Position numbers and translations under genes: made by a program. This document shows, piece by piece, positions 44,681 to 53,389 of a stretch of 64,000 nt of DNA. The notes beneath the pieces are model-generated. The model was not told the origin of the DNA. It ran no database searches and worked only from the letters and a program-made list of their open reading frames with translations. Within the stretch, counting starts at the first letter, position 1. Each line of letters opens with the position of its first letter. Source of the stretch: Sporanaerobacter acetigenes DSM 13106 (GTDB lineage: Bacteria > Bacillota > Clostridia > Tissierellales > Sporanaerobacteraceae); contig NZ_FQXR01000002.1 of assembly GCF_900130025.1 (NCBI RefSeq), positions 248,001 to 312,000 on the forward strand, given 5' to 3'.

Positions 44681-44867
44681 ACAAGAAAGCATAGGATTTG
44701 CGTGTAATCCTGTGCAATTATTCAATTGTGCCTATATAACAATTATAGCATTAATTATCAATCAAAGTCAATATAATCAGAACAAATATTCGCAACGAAG
44801 TTTCGTTTTATATTTCTTTGATTTTTGGGAAAATAAAGACTATCCCCTGAAAAAATATAATAAACAA

Positions 44868-46169
44868 TTAAAAATTAATTTTCAGCTCTCCTTGCCAATC
44901 AGTTCTATGAATTTCAAATCCATTACGATTTAGATCCATAATTGTCTTCCTCCTTGGGTGTCCATACCTTATAGAATTGTATCCTACTGGTATTATAGCC
45001 TTGGCACCAGCTTTAGCGGTAAAGGGATTTGAACCATCCATTTCGGCTCCATGGTGAGGCACAACTAAATAATCTACCTCGAAAAATGGCAATTGAGTCA
45101 AATCTAGATATTTATAATCTAAATCTCCCAAAGAAACAACTTTTTTAGAACCTTTAATGAATAAAACAAGACCCGAATTATTTTTGTTAGCTCCATTTCC
45201 CTTGAAAATACTCAACCAATTATTAGAGTATATTTGTCCTGACATATTGTTTTCAACCAAAAATATTTTTTTATGTGAGCATATATAAATTAAATAACAT
45301 AGCCTTTTTAAATTGACAGTGTTGACATGCGATGGAGCAACCCATGGTATACTTAAGATTTCCTTTGTTTTTGAAAGAGTAATTGCAAAATAATGATCAA
45401 TATCCCAATGTGATAAAAATACCCCATTGTATTCTTGAAATTTAAAATTACTGCGAACATGACTTTTATCTTTTTTATAAGAACGTGTATATCCTACATC
45501 AAAAAACATTCTTTCTCCTGTATCCAATTCAAAATAAGAATTATGTCCTTCTCCAATATGATTTATCTTCAAACTCTTTATTTCCTTTTGAGAAAACCTA
45601 AAATTTTCTTCTACCGCATCCTGAAATTTCAATTTATCATCAATATAAATATCATGTGGTAATTCTCTTTCTTCATAATTCGATATTTGATCTGTAATTT
45701 CTATTACATATTTTTTTACGCTCATAGGACTGGCACAAAAATAAATTTTCCCTATCGTCAATTCTAGATTATCATTATGAGTATTATCTTCTTTATATGC
45801 GCTTATCTTAAAAAGATAATATTCTTTATCTAATCGTTTCTTTAATTTTTCGATGACATTTTTATTATATGTATCTATTACCATAAAATAAAAAAACATG
45901 TTGAAGTCATCTTTATTTCCTTCAAATAACTGATTGTCATAATAAATCATTTCATCATTTATAATATCTACAAAAAAACTATACCCTTCATCATAAACTT
46001 CATAGTCACTAACCTTGCCATAAATAAAGCCTTCCTCTGGAAACGGATTTAATTTTTTACCTATTTCACCTATCACAATTCTTACCCCCTCTTCAGCTAT
46101 GTTTCCAATCTCGTCAACTATTCCTTTATTTTTTATAACCCCATTTAAATAAGAACCCTTTGCTCCCAA
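44868..46169 (-). CDS. Metallo-beta-lactamase-fold protein, ComEC-like hydrolase domain
   Basis: A 433-residue protein. The N-terminal 190 residues are unrecognised. The MBL fold begins at about 200: HIGEGHNSYFELDTGERMFFDVG, then metal site SHWDIDHY near 255, SLGDLDYK near 345, and VVPHHGAEMDG near 370, as in the ComEC C-terminal hydrolase group. No membrane segments are present, so it is a soluble relative. The start is TTG at 46169 with a weak site (AGTAGG); the next ATG is 73 codons on, so the N-terminus is uncertain. MBL-fold proteins of this type occur in defence islands. The shared TGTCGAA element lies 45-135 bases upstream. Confidence 0.72.
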   Translation of the reverse strand: MGAKGSYLNGVIKNKGIVDEIGNIAEEGVRIVIGEIGKKLNPFPEEGFIYGKVSDYEVYDEGYSFFVDIINDEMIYYDNQLFEGNKDDFNMFFYFMVIDTYNKNVIEKLKKRLDKEYYLFKISAYKEDNTHNDNLELTIGKIYFCASPMSVKKYVIEITDQISNYEERELPHDIYIDDKLKFQDAVEENFRFSQKEIKSLKINHIGEGHNSYFELDTGERMFFDVGYTRSYKKDKSHVRSNFKFQEYNGVFLSHWDIDHYFAITLSKTKEILSIPWVAPSHVNTVNLKRLCYLIYICSHKKIFLVENNMSGQIYSNNWLSIFKGNGANKNNSGLVLFIKGSKKVVSLGDLDYKYLDLTQLPFFEVDYLVVPHHGAEMDGSNPFTAKAGAKAIIPVGYNSIRYGHPRRKTIMDLNRNGFEIHRTDWQGELKINF

Positions 46170-46211
46170 TAAAAACCTACTTCATTCTTGTAACTTTTCG
46201 AGGAATACGTT

Positions 46212-46303
46212 TGCCTTTGTATTATTTCTAAATATCTACAATATATAAATTCGACATAGACTTGGAAAATCCTTGTCGTTTTATGAAATATTTATGAAAA
46301 AAT
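46212..46303 (-). promoter_or_regulatory. Shared upstream element with TGTCGAA box (copy 2)
   Basis: On the minus strand ACGACAAGGATTTTCC, TGTCGAA (46256-46250) and TATATTGTAGATATTTA appear in the same order and spacing as at 34172-34255, apart from a few inserted bases. It lies between the PD-(D/E)XK-like gene and the MBL-fold gene and probably contains the latter's promoter. Confidence 0.6.
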
Positions 46304-46347
46304 AAACTTCATTTAAACACAGATCCTAAAAATTATATCCTCGTTCA

Positions 46348-46848
46348 TTATAAAATAAACTGCAAATTATAAAAATACCCATTCTCATCAAAAGATTCTC
46401 CAACATTTATTAATAAAAATATAGCATATTCATATTTTAATTCTTGTTTATATTTTTCTAATTTCTTAACATCGATATTTCTATCCATCTTATTGGTACT
46501 TTTTTTAACTTCTATTACAAGCAAATTTTCCTCCTTTTTTCTTTTATGAACTATAATATCTGGATATACCGTCTTTGCAATTGTATCTTTAACATTCATC
46601 CTTACTTTCTCTCCATTTTTATAGATTTTCTCTATACTTTCGAAAGTTAGTTTCTTCGGATCACCTAAACCACTTCTATTATACTCACAATCCACATCAT
46701 ACCCATCAAAAAGTTGTTCTATATAAATTGCCAACCTATGACATAATGTCCTTTCATTTATATCTATTTCAAGCAATTCTTTGTCACGTTCAATTAACAT
46801 ATTCAGTGCTTCTTTAATTTTTGACTCAACATTGTCCTTTGGTATCAT
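46348..46848 (-). CDS. PD-(D/E)XK-nuclease-like small protein
   Basis: A 166-residue protein. A helical N-terminal third (IERDKELLEIDINERTLCHR) is followed by YPDIIVHKRK near residue 95 and NLLVIEVKKS near 110. This gives the Asp...Glu-x-Lys arrangement of PD-(D/E)XK nucleases. It could be a restriction-like nuclease or a structural member of the fold. AAAGGAG lies before the ATG. It lies alone between flagellin and the MBL-fold gene, at the right border of the island. Function is not established. Confidence 0.6.
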   Translation of the reverse strand: MIPKDNVESKIKEALNMLIERDKELLEIDINERTLCHRLAIYIEQLFDGYDVDCEYNRSGLGDPKKLTFESIEKIYKNGEKVRMNVKDTIAKTVYPDIIVHKRKKEENLLVIEVKKSTNKMDRNIDVKKLEKYKQELKYEYAIFLLINVGESFDENGYFYNLQFIL

Positions 46849-46873
46849 ATACTCACCATTCTCCTTTATATGC

Positions 46874-46906
46874 TAAAAGAGCCAGAGGAAAAAATCCCCT
46901 GACCCT
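46874..46906 (-). terminator. Flagellin terminator
   Basis: On the minus strand GTCAGGGGA-TTTTT-TCCTCTGGC runs into TCTTTTAGC. It lies about 20 bases after the flagellin stop. Confidence 0.8.
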
Positions 46907-46924
46907 TCATAATGTCTACCTTAA

Positions 46925-48187
46925 TTATCTTAATAATTGAAGCACTGTTTGAGGTGCTTGGTTTGCTTGAGCCAACATAGCTGTTGCTGCTTGTTGTAGT
47001 ATATTTTGTTTTGTAAATTCCATCATTTCTTTTGCCATGTCTACGTCTCTAATTCTTGATTCTGATGCTTGTAGGTTTTCAGCTGATGTATCTAGGTTCT
47101 TGATTGTATGTTCTAATCTGTTTTGCATAGCACCAAGTTTAGATCTTTCTGCTGAAACTGTTTCAATTGCTTTGTTTATAGTAGTAATACTACCTTCTGC
47201 ATTTGCTCTTGTAGATACATCTGAACCGTTGATAGTAAATTTAAATCCATCTGTTAGTAAGTCCCCTGTCAATCCTAACTTAGCTGCTTCTATAGCACTT
47301 CCACCTTCTGGTGTTACTGATACTTTATCTGCTACTGTTCCAACTAACTTACCATCTTTAACAAGATTTGTTCCTTTAATTTCATAGTTTCCTGGTGCTA
47401 AAGCTGAAGAAGCTGCTGCATCTATCTTGTTTTTAATATCATATTTAGCACCATTGCCACTAATAGTGATTTGTGCTCCTGCATCTAAAACTTCTTTACT
47501 TGTTAAATCAATTACTTCCGCACCACCAGCTGTTATCTTGCTAGTAGCTATTGTAGCAACAGTATTTCCATCAGCGTCAAGTAATGCATTTTTAGCTTCG
47601 TTAACTGTATAAACTCCATCTGCTAATACTGCATTATTTGTATTATTAGCTGTATCTCCTTGTGCAGTGGATATTGTACTAACTAATCCTAAACTTGTAG
47701 AATCCATTTTTCCTATTTGTAATTCTACATTTTGTCCTTCGTTAGCTCCTATTTGGAATTTACCTTTGAATGATCCATTTAATAAACCTTGAGTATTGAA
47801 TTCAGTAGTATTTGAAATTCTATCAAGTTCAGATACTAATTGATTCATCTCATCTTGAATTGCTCCTCTATCAATCTCTACATTTGTATCAGTAGCTGAT
47901 TGAACTGCTAATTCTCTCATTCTTTGAAGAATTGCATGAGATTCATTTAATCCACCTTCTGCTGTTTGAATAAGTGAGATACCATCTTGAGCATTTCTTG
48001 ATGCTTGAGTAAGTCCTCTGATTTGTCCTCTCATCTTTTCACTGATTGCTAGTCCTGCTGCGTCATCTCCAGCTCTGTTGATTCTAAAGCCTGATGATAG
48101 TTTTTCTAAGGATTTAGCTGTTCCTGTGTTGTTGATTCCTAATTGTCTATGAGTGTTCATAGCCATAAGATTGTTGTTAATTCTCAT
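46925..48187 (-). CDS. hag: Flagellin
   Basis: A 420-residue filament subunit secreted through the flagellar export apparatus. The conserved N-terminal D0/D1 region (RINNNLMAMNTHRQL, EKLSSGFRINRAGDDAAG) covers about 1-165. A variable Ala/Thr/Gly-rich surface domain covers about 165-320. The conserved C-terminal D1/D0 region ends NILQQAATAMLAQANQAPQT and then LQLLR. The start has AAGGAGGAA upstream. The leader carries a sigma-28 promoter, a 5' stem-loop and two GGA sites for CsrA; fliW and csrA are the genes just upstream. This matches the FliW-CsrA-flagellin feedback circuit known from B. subtilis. Confidence 0.96.
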   Translation of the reverse strand: MRINNNLMAMNTHRQLGINNTGTAKSLEKLSSGFRINRAGDDAAGLAISEKMRGQIRGLTQASRNAQDGISLIQTAEGGLNESHAILQRMRELAVQSATDTNVEIDRGAIQDEMNQLVSELDRISNTTEFNTQGLLNGSFKGKFQIGANEGQNVELQIGKMDSTSLGLVSTISTAQGDTANNTNNAVLADGVYTVNEAKNALLDADGNTVATIATSKITAGGAEVIDLTSKEVLDAGAQITISGNGAKYDIKNKIDAAASSALAPGNYEIKGTNLVKDGKLVGTVADKVSVTPEGGSAIEAAKLGLTGDLLTDGFKFTINGSDVSTRANAEGSITTINKAIETVSAERSKLGAMQNRLEHTIKNLDTSAENLQASESRIRDVDMAKEMMEFTKQNILQQAATAMLAQANQAPQTVLQLLR

Positions 48188-48188
48188 T

Positions 48189-48248
48189 ATAAATTCCTCC
48201 TTGAATTTTGTTTTGTTTTGGCATCCTTGCCGGCTGCCCTTTGGGCAG
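48189..48248 (-). promoter_or_regulatory. Likely CsrA-binding leader of flagellin mRNA
   Basis: On the minus strand a hairpin CTGCCC-AAA-GGGCAG (48248-48234) is followed by GGCAAGGATGCC (48231-48220), a small stem that shows AGGA in its loop. The ribosome site CAAGGAGGAA supplies a second GGA. B. subtilis hag has the same two-site arrangement. Confidence 0.65.
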
Positions 48249-48261
48249 AATTATTTGTAAT

Positions 48262-48290
48262 TGAGAAATAAAATGTTTCATTTTATTTCT
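48262..48290 (-). promoter_or_regulatory. 5'-terminal stem-loop of the flagellin transcript
   Basis: GAGAAATAAAAT-GTTTC-ATTTTATTTCTC is a 12-bp perfect stem. Given the sigma-28 promoter at 48299-48325, transcription should start within a few bases of the stem. It may protect the mRNA end; it may also act as a csrA read-through terminator. Confidence 0.6.
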
Positions 48291-48298
48291 CACCATAT

Positions 48299-48325
48299 AT
48301 ATCGACAGTATGATTTTAAAGTTTA
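48299..48325 (-). promoter_or_regulatory. Sigma-28 (SigD) promoter of flagellin
   Basis: On the minus strand TAAA (48325-48322), 15 bases, GTCGATAT (48306-48299), against consensus TAAA-N15-GCCGATAT. Confidence 0.82.
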
Positions 48326-48344
48326 GTAAATTTTAGAGTTTTTT

Positions 48345-48575
48345 TTATTTTTTTATGAGTCCTTTTAATTGGTCTATGTTTATGTTGTTTTTGACTTGGG
48401 AGGCTTTTTGGTTTTCTTCTTGGATTTGTAGATATATTTCTTTTCTGTGGATGTCTATGTTTTTTGGGGCATTTATGCCTACCTTTACTTTGTCATCTTC
48501 TATTCCTATTATGGTGATTTCTATATCATCCCCAATGATGATGCTTTCGTCTTTTTTTCTTGAAAGTATGAGCAT
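48345..48575 (-). CDS. csrA: Carbon storage regulator CsrA
   Basis: A 76-residue RNA-binding translational repressor that begins [20 protein letters not shown], the family N-terminus, with [19 protein letters not shown] as the RNA-contacting part. The C-terminal tail (about 15 residues) is normal for the CsrA of Gram-positives. Its start lies 2 bases after fliW with AGGGGGGAA as ribosome site. It represses flagellin translation and is held inactive by FliW. Confidence 0.95.
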   Translation of the reverse strand: MLILSRKKDESIIIGDDIEITIIGIEDDKVKVGINAPKNIDIHRKEIYLQIQEENQKASQVKNNINIDQLKGLIKK

Positions 48576-48577
48576 GG

Positions 48578-49033
48578 CTATTCCCCCCTACTTTCTTCTT
48601 TTTCGAATATATGATGCTTGGTTGTGTATCTTTTGTCTTCTAGTATGACTTGTTTCCCTAATTTTTCTTTTCCATTTATGATGATTGGGCCTGAAAGGTT
48701 TGTAGTCATATCTTCTAGATTTTCTGGTACTACTACTATGGTGTATACAAATACATCAGTTTCATCTTTTATCTTTAGTTTTTCTATGGCTGACTCAGGA
48801 ATGGTTATATCATAGTCTGGATATACGAAAAAAGGATTTATGATGACAAAAGCTAGATTTTCATTTTCTACGGATTGGAGCCAATCAAATGGATTTTCTT
48901 CATCTGGATTGTTTATGACGACAAATTTTTTGTATTGTTCAAATCCTGGAATTCCTTCAGGGAAAGTGAGAACATTTTCTTCATCTATTTCGATTTCGCC
49001 AAAACTTGAGGCGTGTAGTTTCATGTTTTTCAC
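48578..49033 (-). CDS. fliW: Flagellar assembly factor FliW
   Basis: A 151-residue protein that binds free flagellin or CsrA and so couples filament export to flagellin synthesis. [20 protein letters not shown] at the N-terminus, [20 protein letters not shown] and the PLLINGKE-like [17 protein letters not shown] are family features. It has a good AAGGAGTG site. It precedes csrA in the same transcript. The 61-base gap upstream contains a small hairpin GCGAA-TGAA-TTCGC (49072-49085). Confidence 0.95.
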   Translation of the reverse strand: MKNMKLHASSFGEIEIDEENVLTFPEGIPGFEQYKKFVVINNPDEENPFDWLQSVENENLAFVIINPFFVYPDYDITIPESAIEKLKIKDETDVFVYTIVVVPENLEDMTTNLSGPIIINGKEKLGKQVILEDKRYTTKHHIFEKEESRGE

Positions 49034-49094
49034 TCCTTCTTTTTATCAATTAGTAAGTTATTAAGAAACCAGCGAATGAATTCGCCTCTACGAT

Positions 49095-49490
49095 TTATTT
49101 TTGAGTGTCTACTGTTTTGCCTGTGGTTGGGCTGACTTTGTAGTTTTGGTAGTTTTCTTTGTAGGAGTTTATTTTTCCTGCTTCCCAATCTATATTTAGA
49201 TGGCCTTCTATTTCTATTTTTGGACGACTCTTGGGGATGGTATCTATTGTCCAGTCTTTGTATTCTAAACCTTTTTCAAAGGCTATTTCTGGTATTGCAT
49301 CAGGCATATCATTTTCTATCATTGCCATTCTGTTGCCTTCGTAGACTATTTGATCTATTCCTTCTGCTGCTTTCTGGTATGCATATTGTACTGATTCTGC
49401 TGAAAAATCTGCAATCCCTTTAAGCCCTGCCTCTGAAAAACATTGTCTCTGATCTATAATCACCCTTGGAAGCTGTCTATCTATGATCAT
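49095..49490 (-). CDS. DUF6470 family protein
   Basis: A 131-residue protein of the late flagellar cluster. It has QLPRVIIDQRQCFSEAGLK and SVQYAYQKAAEGIDQIVYEG, typical of DUF6470, which nearly always lies between flgL and fliW in Firmicutes. Function is unknown; a role in filament or hook-filament junction assembly is inferred from location. I start at ATG 49490 with AAAGGATTGAG upstream. The 28-base leader up to this ATG is identical to that of the flgK gene at 50.5-52.0 kb. Confidence 0.82.
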   Translation of the reverse strand: MIIDRQLPRVIIDQRQCFSEAGLKGIADFSAESVQYAYQKAAEGIDQIVYEGNRMAMIENDMPDAIPEIAFEKGLEYKDWTIDTIPKSRPKIEIEGHLNIDWEAGKINSYKENYQNYKVSPTTGKTVDTQK

Positions 49491-49568
49491 TTTGCTCAAT
49501 CCTTTCGCAAAAAATTGTAAATTGTGAATTGCGGTACAAATACAATTTAACATTGACTTTTTAAGGTT

Positions 49569-50510
49569 TTACCTTAAAAAGTCTACTAAGCTTGGTTGGA
49601 TGATTCTTGCTCCTACTGCTAAGCTGGCTCTGTATACATTTTCTTCTGTTTTTAACTTTATTGAAACTTCAGCTAAATCTATATCTTCATTGTAAGAAAT
49701 AAGACTTTTGGTGCTCAAAACTTGAGAGTCTAATTTCTTTTGAGTAAGGTTCAGTCTATTTATCTTTGCTCCTACTTCTGCTCTTACCGATAATACCTGA
49801 TCCATGCAAGTCTTGATTCTGCCTAGGGTCTTGTCTATTTCACCTTTATCCACTTCTCCATTTAGTGCTTTCTCAAATTTGTCAAATACAGAAATTAGAT
49901 AGCTCTCCTTTGTATTATCAGAGCTATCAGCATTATACCCTGGATTATCGTCATCAGTTCCTACTCCAAATACTCTCATTCCTACAGTATTAACTTTTAT
50001 ATCTTCAGAAACTCCCACGTTGTATTCAACTACTTCGGTATTGGATAAATCAATTTTATACTTCCCATCCTTGCCAAGCAATTCTTTATCTGTCTTGTAT
50101 CCGCTAAATATATATCTTCCTGCATAGGTTGTGTTTGATATTTGTACTAAATGTTCTTTTAGCTGAGCTACTTCTTCTTTGGTCTTTTTCAAATCATCTT
50201 CTGAATAGGTTCCATTGGCCATTTGTACCGCCAATTTATCAGCTCTATCTAAAACTTCTCCTATTTCTATGAGAGCTGATTCTGTTTCAGTCATCCAAGA
50301 AGTCGCATCTTTTACATTTCGCTTGTATTGTTCTATTTTTGAAAGATCTGTATAAAATTTTAAGCTCTTGCTGGCTCCTATTGGATCATCTGAAGGCACA
50401 GAAAACTTTTTCTGTGTATCCATCTGCTGATTCAATTTTTCCAGTCTCCCTAAATTTTCATTTAAATTAAACAATGTATTTGAAATCAACATATTATTCG
50501 TTATTCTCAT
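49569..50510 (-). CDS. flgL: Flagellar hook-associated protein 3
   Basis: A 313-residue hook-filament junction protein. The N-terminus RITNNMLISNTLFNLNENLG and the C-terminus ARIIQPSLVDFLR are the conserved coiled-coil ends shared with flagellin. I start at ATG 50510 with GGAGGGAG upstream; codons further up would overlap flgK. It follows the two flgK genes. Confidence 0.93.
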   Translation of the reverse strand: MRITNNMLISNTLFNLNENLGRLEKLNQQMDTQKKFSVPSDDPIGASKSLKFYTDLSKIEQYKRNVKDATSWMTETESALIEIGEVLDRADKLAVQMANGTYSEDDLKKTKEEVAQLKEHLVQISNTTYAGRYIFSGYKTDKELLGKDGKYKIDLSNTEVVEYNVGVSEDIKVNTVGMRVFGVGTDDDNPGYNADSSDNTKESYLISVFDKFEKALNGEVDKGEIDKTLGRIKTCMDQVLSVRAEVGAKINRLNLTQKKLDSQVLSTKSLISYNEDIDLAEVSIKLKTEENVYRASLAVGARIIQPSLVDFLR

Positions 50511-50538
50511 AGATTTTCTCCCTCCGTTCGAAAAAATT

Positions 50539-51963
50539 CTACCTGCCCACAAGTCCTAGTCTATTTATAGTTACATCTAGTATTTGATCAAGGGTTGTGA
50601 TCATTCTGGCTGAGGCGGTGTAACTATGTTGAAATTTGACTAAGTTTGTCATTTCCTCATCTTGATATACTCCTGATTCTGATTGTCTTCTTTTTTCGAT
50701 GTTTTTTATGATTAATTTTTGAGTACTGTCCATTCTTTGAGCTTGCATACTGTCTACTGCAAGGTTTGAAAGGATGGATTTTATGAAATCATCCGGGGTT
50801 CCTTTGGACATACCATCTCCAAAAAAAGCCTTATCTTCTCTTAAATCTATTATTTTAAGTATATTTGTATTGTCTTCTACTCCGTCCTTTGTTCCGGCTG
50901 CTGCAATTTTCCCTACATCTTCAAGAATAGCTTGTGATACTGAAATAGTCAAAGCCGGGTTGTTAGCATCAAAAGTAAAGAATTCTTTACCCTGTTCACC
51001 TTCCAAATCATACCCCTTCCCATGCTGCTCATTTATTTTCCCTGCAAATCCACCAGCAAAATCATCCAATTTCTTCTGATAGAAAGGTATTCCTCTATAG
51101 CTCCCTTTTTCTCCATCACCTTCTACCAATTCAATGAGTCCTTTTAGTTCTCCTGATTGAAGAGTGACTTTGTTGCCATCTGCCCATTTTAGTTCTCTGT
51201 TTTCATATGGATATGCAGAATTTTTTGGCTTATATTCCATCTTGTTTATATAGTCATGGTCTATTAATGATATACCACCTACGTTTACTCTGTATTTCCC
51301 ATCTTTTGATTCATCTACTCTTACATTGACTATTTTTGAAAGTTCATCTACCAATAGTTCTCTTTTATCTCTCAAGTCATTGGCACTTTTTCCATCTAGT
51401 TCAAGTACATATATTTGCTTGTTCAAATTTCCTATTTGATCAGCTATATCATTTATCTGTTTTACTTTAGTATCTATTGAAAATATGGTTTCTTTTCTCA
51501 TGTTTTCAAGTCGCTTTGCTGTTTCGTTTATGTGTTTTGTAAGAGATAGTGCTGATTCTTTGACAGGTTGTCTAAAAGCATAGTCTGAAGGATTTTTTGA
51601 AAGTTCATCCAAACTTGAAAAAAAATCATCCATATATTTTCTAAAACTACTATCTGATGGTTCTCCAAGTAGCTTTTCTATTTCAAGTAGTGAAGTTCTT
51701 TTAGCTTCCCATTCTCCTTTTGGCGCACTTTCATTCCAATATTTAAAATCTACATAGGAATCTCTCATTCGAACAATATCATATATTTCTGTGCCAGTAC
51801 CTAAGTATCCTATCCCTGGCAAACTCATAGGATTTGTAGCTCTTTGAAGAGCAACTTGTCTTGAGTATCCATCTGTGTTCATATTGCTTATATTGTGATT
51901 TGTCACATACAAGGCTCTTTGACTTGCAAGTAGCCCACTTACCGCTGTATTAAAACCGTACAT
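50539..51963 (-). CDS. flgK: Flagellar hook-associated protein 1 (second copy)
   Basis: A 474-residue junction protein with N-terminal YGFNTAVSGLLASQRAL and NISNMNTDGYSRQ, and C-terminal EEMTNLVKFQHSYTASARMI. I start at ATG 51963 (AAAGGATTGAG upstream); a TTG three codons earlier lies inside that site. It is paralogous to the gene just upstream (similar length and layout but clearly diverged sequence). Two flgK genes in tandem occur in several Clostridia. Confidence 0.92.
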   Translation of the reverse strand: MYGFNTAVSGLLASQRALYVTNHNISNMNTDGYSRQVALQRATNPMSLPGIGYLGTGTEIYDIVRMRDSYVDFKYWNESAPKGEWEAKRTSLLEIEKLLGEPSDSSFRKYMDDFFSSLDELSKNPSDYAFRQPVKESALSLTKHINETAKRLENMRKETIFSIDTKVKQINDIADQIGNLNKQIYVLELDGKSANDLRDKRELLVDELSKIVNVRVDESKDGKYRVNVGGISLIDHDYINKMEYKPKNSAYPYENRELKWADGNKVTLQSGELKGLIELVEGDGEKGSYRGIPFYQKKLDDFAGGFAGKINEQHGKGYDLEGEQGKEFFTFDANNPALTISVSQAILEDVGKIAAAGTKDGVEDNTNILKIIDLREDKAFFGDGMSKGTPDDFIKSILSNLAVDSMQAQRMDSTQKLIIKNIEKRRQSESGVYQDEEMTNLVKFQHSYTASARMITTLDQILDVTINRLGLVGR

Positions 51964-51989
51964 TTTGCTCAATCCTTTCGCAAAAAATT

Positions 51990-53387
51990 TTATCTTCCCA
52001 CTACTCCCATTCTATTGACTATGTTTTCCATCATTTCGTCTATAGCATTAACTACTCGGGAATTGGCTATATAGGAATGTTGGTATTGTAGCATCAGGGT
52101 CATTTCTTCATCTAGGGATACTGATGAAATAGAACCTTTTCTATCTTCTATTTGTTTTAGCAGTACTGCTTGATTTGAGGCAATGCTTTTGGCTTTTCTT
52201 CCTTCTATTCCAATGATATCTACCAAATCTCTGTAAAAATCATCAAAAGTCGTATTTTCTAATTCCTTAAAACCTTTTTCCCTAAGCTGAAGTATATCCT
52301 TTATGATTTCTCCGTCTCCTTTGGCACCACTTTTTGATACAGCTATTTTGTTGAAGTTCGAAAGATCTGGATTCACCTTTATATTTCCTGCAGTTATTTC
52401 TCCATCAGTAGGTACAAAAAATTTAGTCCCAGTATTTTCCTCTAGGTCTTTCCCACTTTCATGTATCGTATTTATTTCACTAGCTATGGTGCTTACAAGA
52501 GCATTTAGTTTTACTCTATATTCCACATCTATACTGTCACGAACAGCTATATATCCACCAAGTTCTCCTTTTTCGCCCAGTTCTATTTTGTCTCCTGTAT
52601 CTTTCCAGTGAATATAGCCATATCCTCTATTGTCTGTCTTTATATCAATAGGATTTATATAGTCTCCATTGACTAAATCTCTTCCTTGAAGAGTCACTGC
52701 AATTTCTCCTGTGTTTTTTTCATAATAGGTAATAGGAATGAGTTTTGAAAGCTTATCTAATTTTTCATTTCTCATATCCTTAAAATCATTGGCCTTTATA
52801 TTTGGGCCTCCACCTTCTGCCATTTTTATCTTTCCATTTAAATCTGATATATCTTTTAATAGACCATTTACTTCTTCTACTTTGTTCAATATTTCCTTGT
52901 TTAAATTTCTCTGTAAATTGTCAAGCTGCATATCTATATGGTTTACAGTTTGAGTAAAGGCTACTGCTGACTCATGAACTAGCCCCCTCAAAGTCAAGCT
53001 ATCTGGCTCCTTGTATAGTTCTGACCATGAGCTCCAGAAATTGTTCATGACATTTTGAAGTCCGCTATCACTCAAATCGTTGAATATCATTTCAACTTCA
53101 TTTAATATATCAGCCTTTGCATAGTGATATCCATAAATGCCCAATTCTCTTCTAAATCTCACATCTATAAATTCATCTCTTATCTGCCTTATCTCTTCTA
53201 CATGAACTCCTGTGCCCATTTCATGCCCACCAACTTGAGTAGTAACATATCCATTAGTTGCATGAATAGCACTTTGCCTTACATAACTTGGATTGTTGAC
53301 ATTTGCAATATTGTGAGACACTGTATCTAATGCTCTTTTATTTGCATTTATGCCAGATATGGAAATATATAATCCTCCAAAAGCCAT
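51990..53387 (-). CDS. flgK: Flagellar hook-associated protein 1 (first copy)
   Basis: A 465-residue junction protein with FGGLYISISGINANKRALD, SHNIANVNNPSYVRQ and C-terminal DEEMTLMLQYQHSYIANSRV. AAGGTGTAATT lies before the ATG, 2 bases after flgN. It differs from the second copy in the middle part and may form a different ring of the hook-filament junction, or one copy may be dominant. Confidence 0.92.
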   Translation of the reverse strand: MAFGGLYISISGINANKRALDTVSHNIANVNNPSYVRQSAIHATNGYVTTQVGGHEMGTGVHVEEIRQIRDEFIDVRFRRELGIYGYHYAKADILNEVEMIFNDLSDSGLQNVMNNFWSSWSELYKEPDSLTLRGLVHESAVAFTQTVNHIDMQLDNLQRNLNKEILNKVEEVNGLLKDISDLNGKIKMAEGGGPNIKANDFKDMRNEKLDKLSKLIPITYYEKNTGEIAVTLQGRDLVNGDYINPIDIKTDNRGYGYIHWKDTGDKIELGEKGELGGYIAVRDSIDVEYRVKLNALVSTIASEINTIHESGKDLEENTGTKFFVPTDGEITAGNIKVNPDLSNFNKIAVSKSGAKGDGEIIKDILQLREKGFKELENTTFDDFYRDLVDIIGIEGRKAKSIASNQAVLLKQIEDRKGSISSVSLDEEMTLMLQYQHSYIANSRVVNAIDEMMENIVNRMGVVGR

Positions 53388-53389
53388 AA

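Noticed and set aside
48262-48290. Simple csrA terminator
   Set aside because: The hairpin is followed on the minus strand by AATTAC rather than a T run, and a sigma-28 promoter directly upstream makes a 5' leader role more likely; a double role is not excluded.
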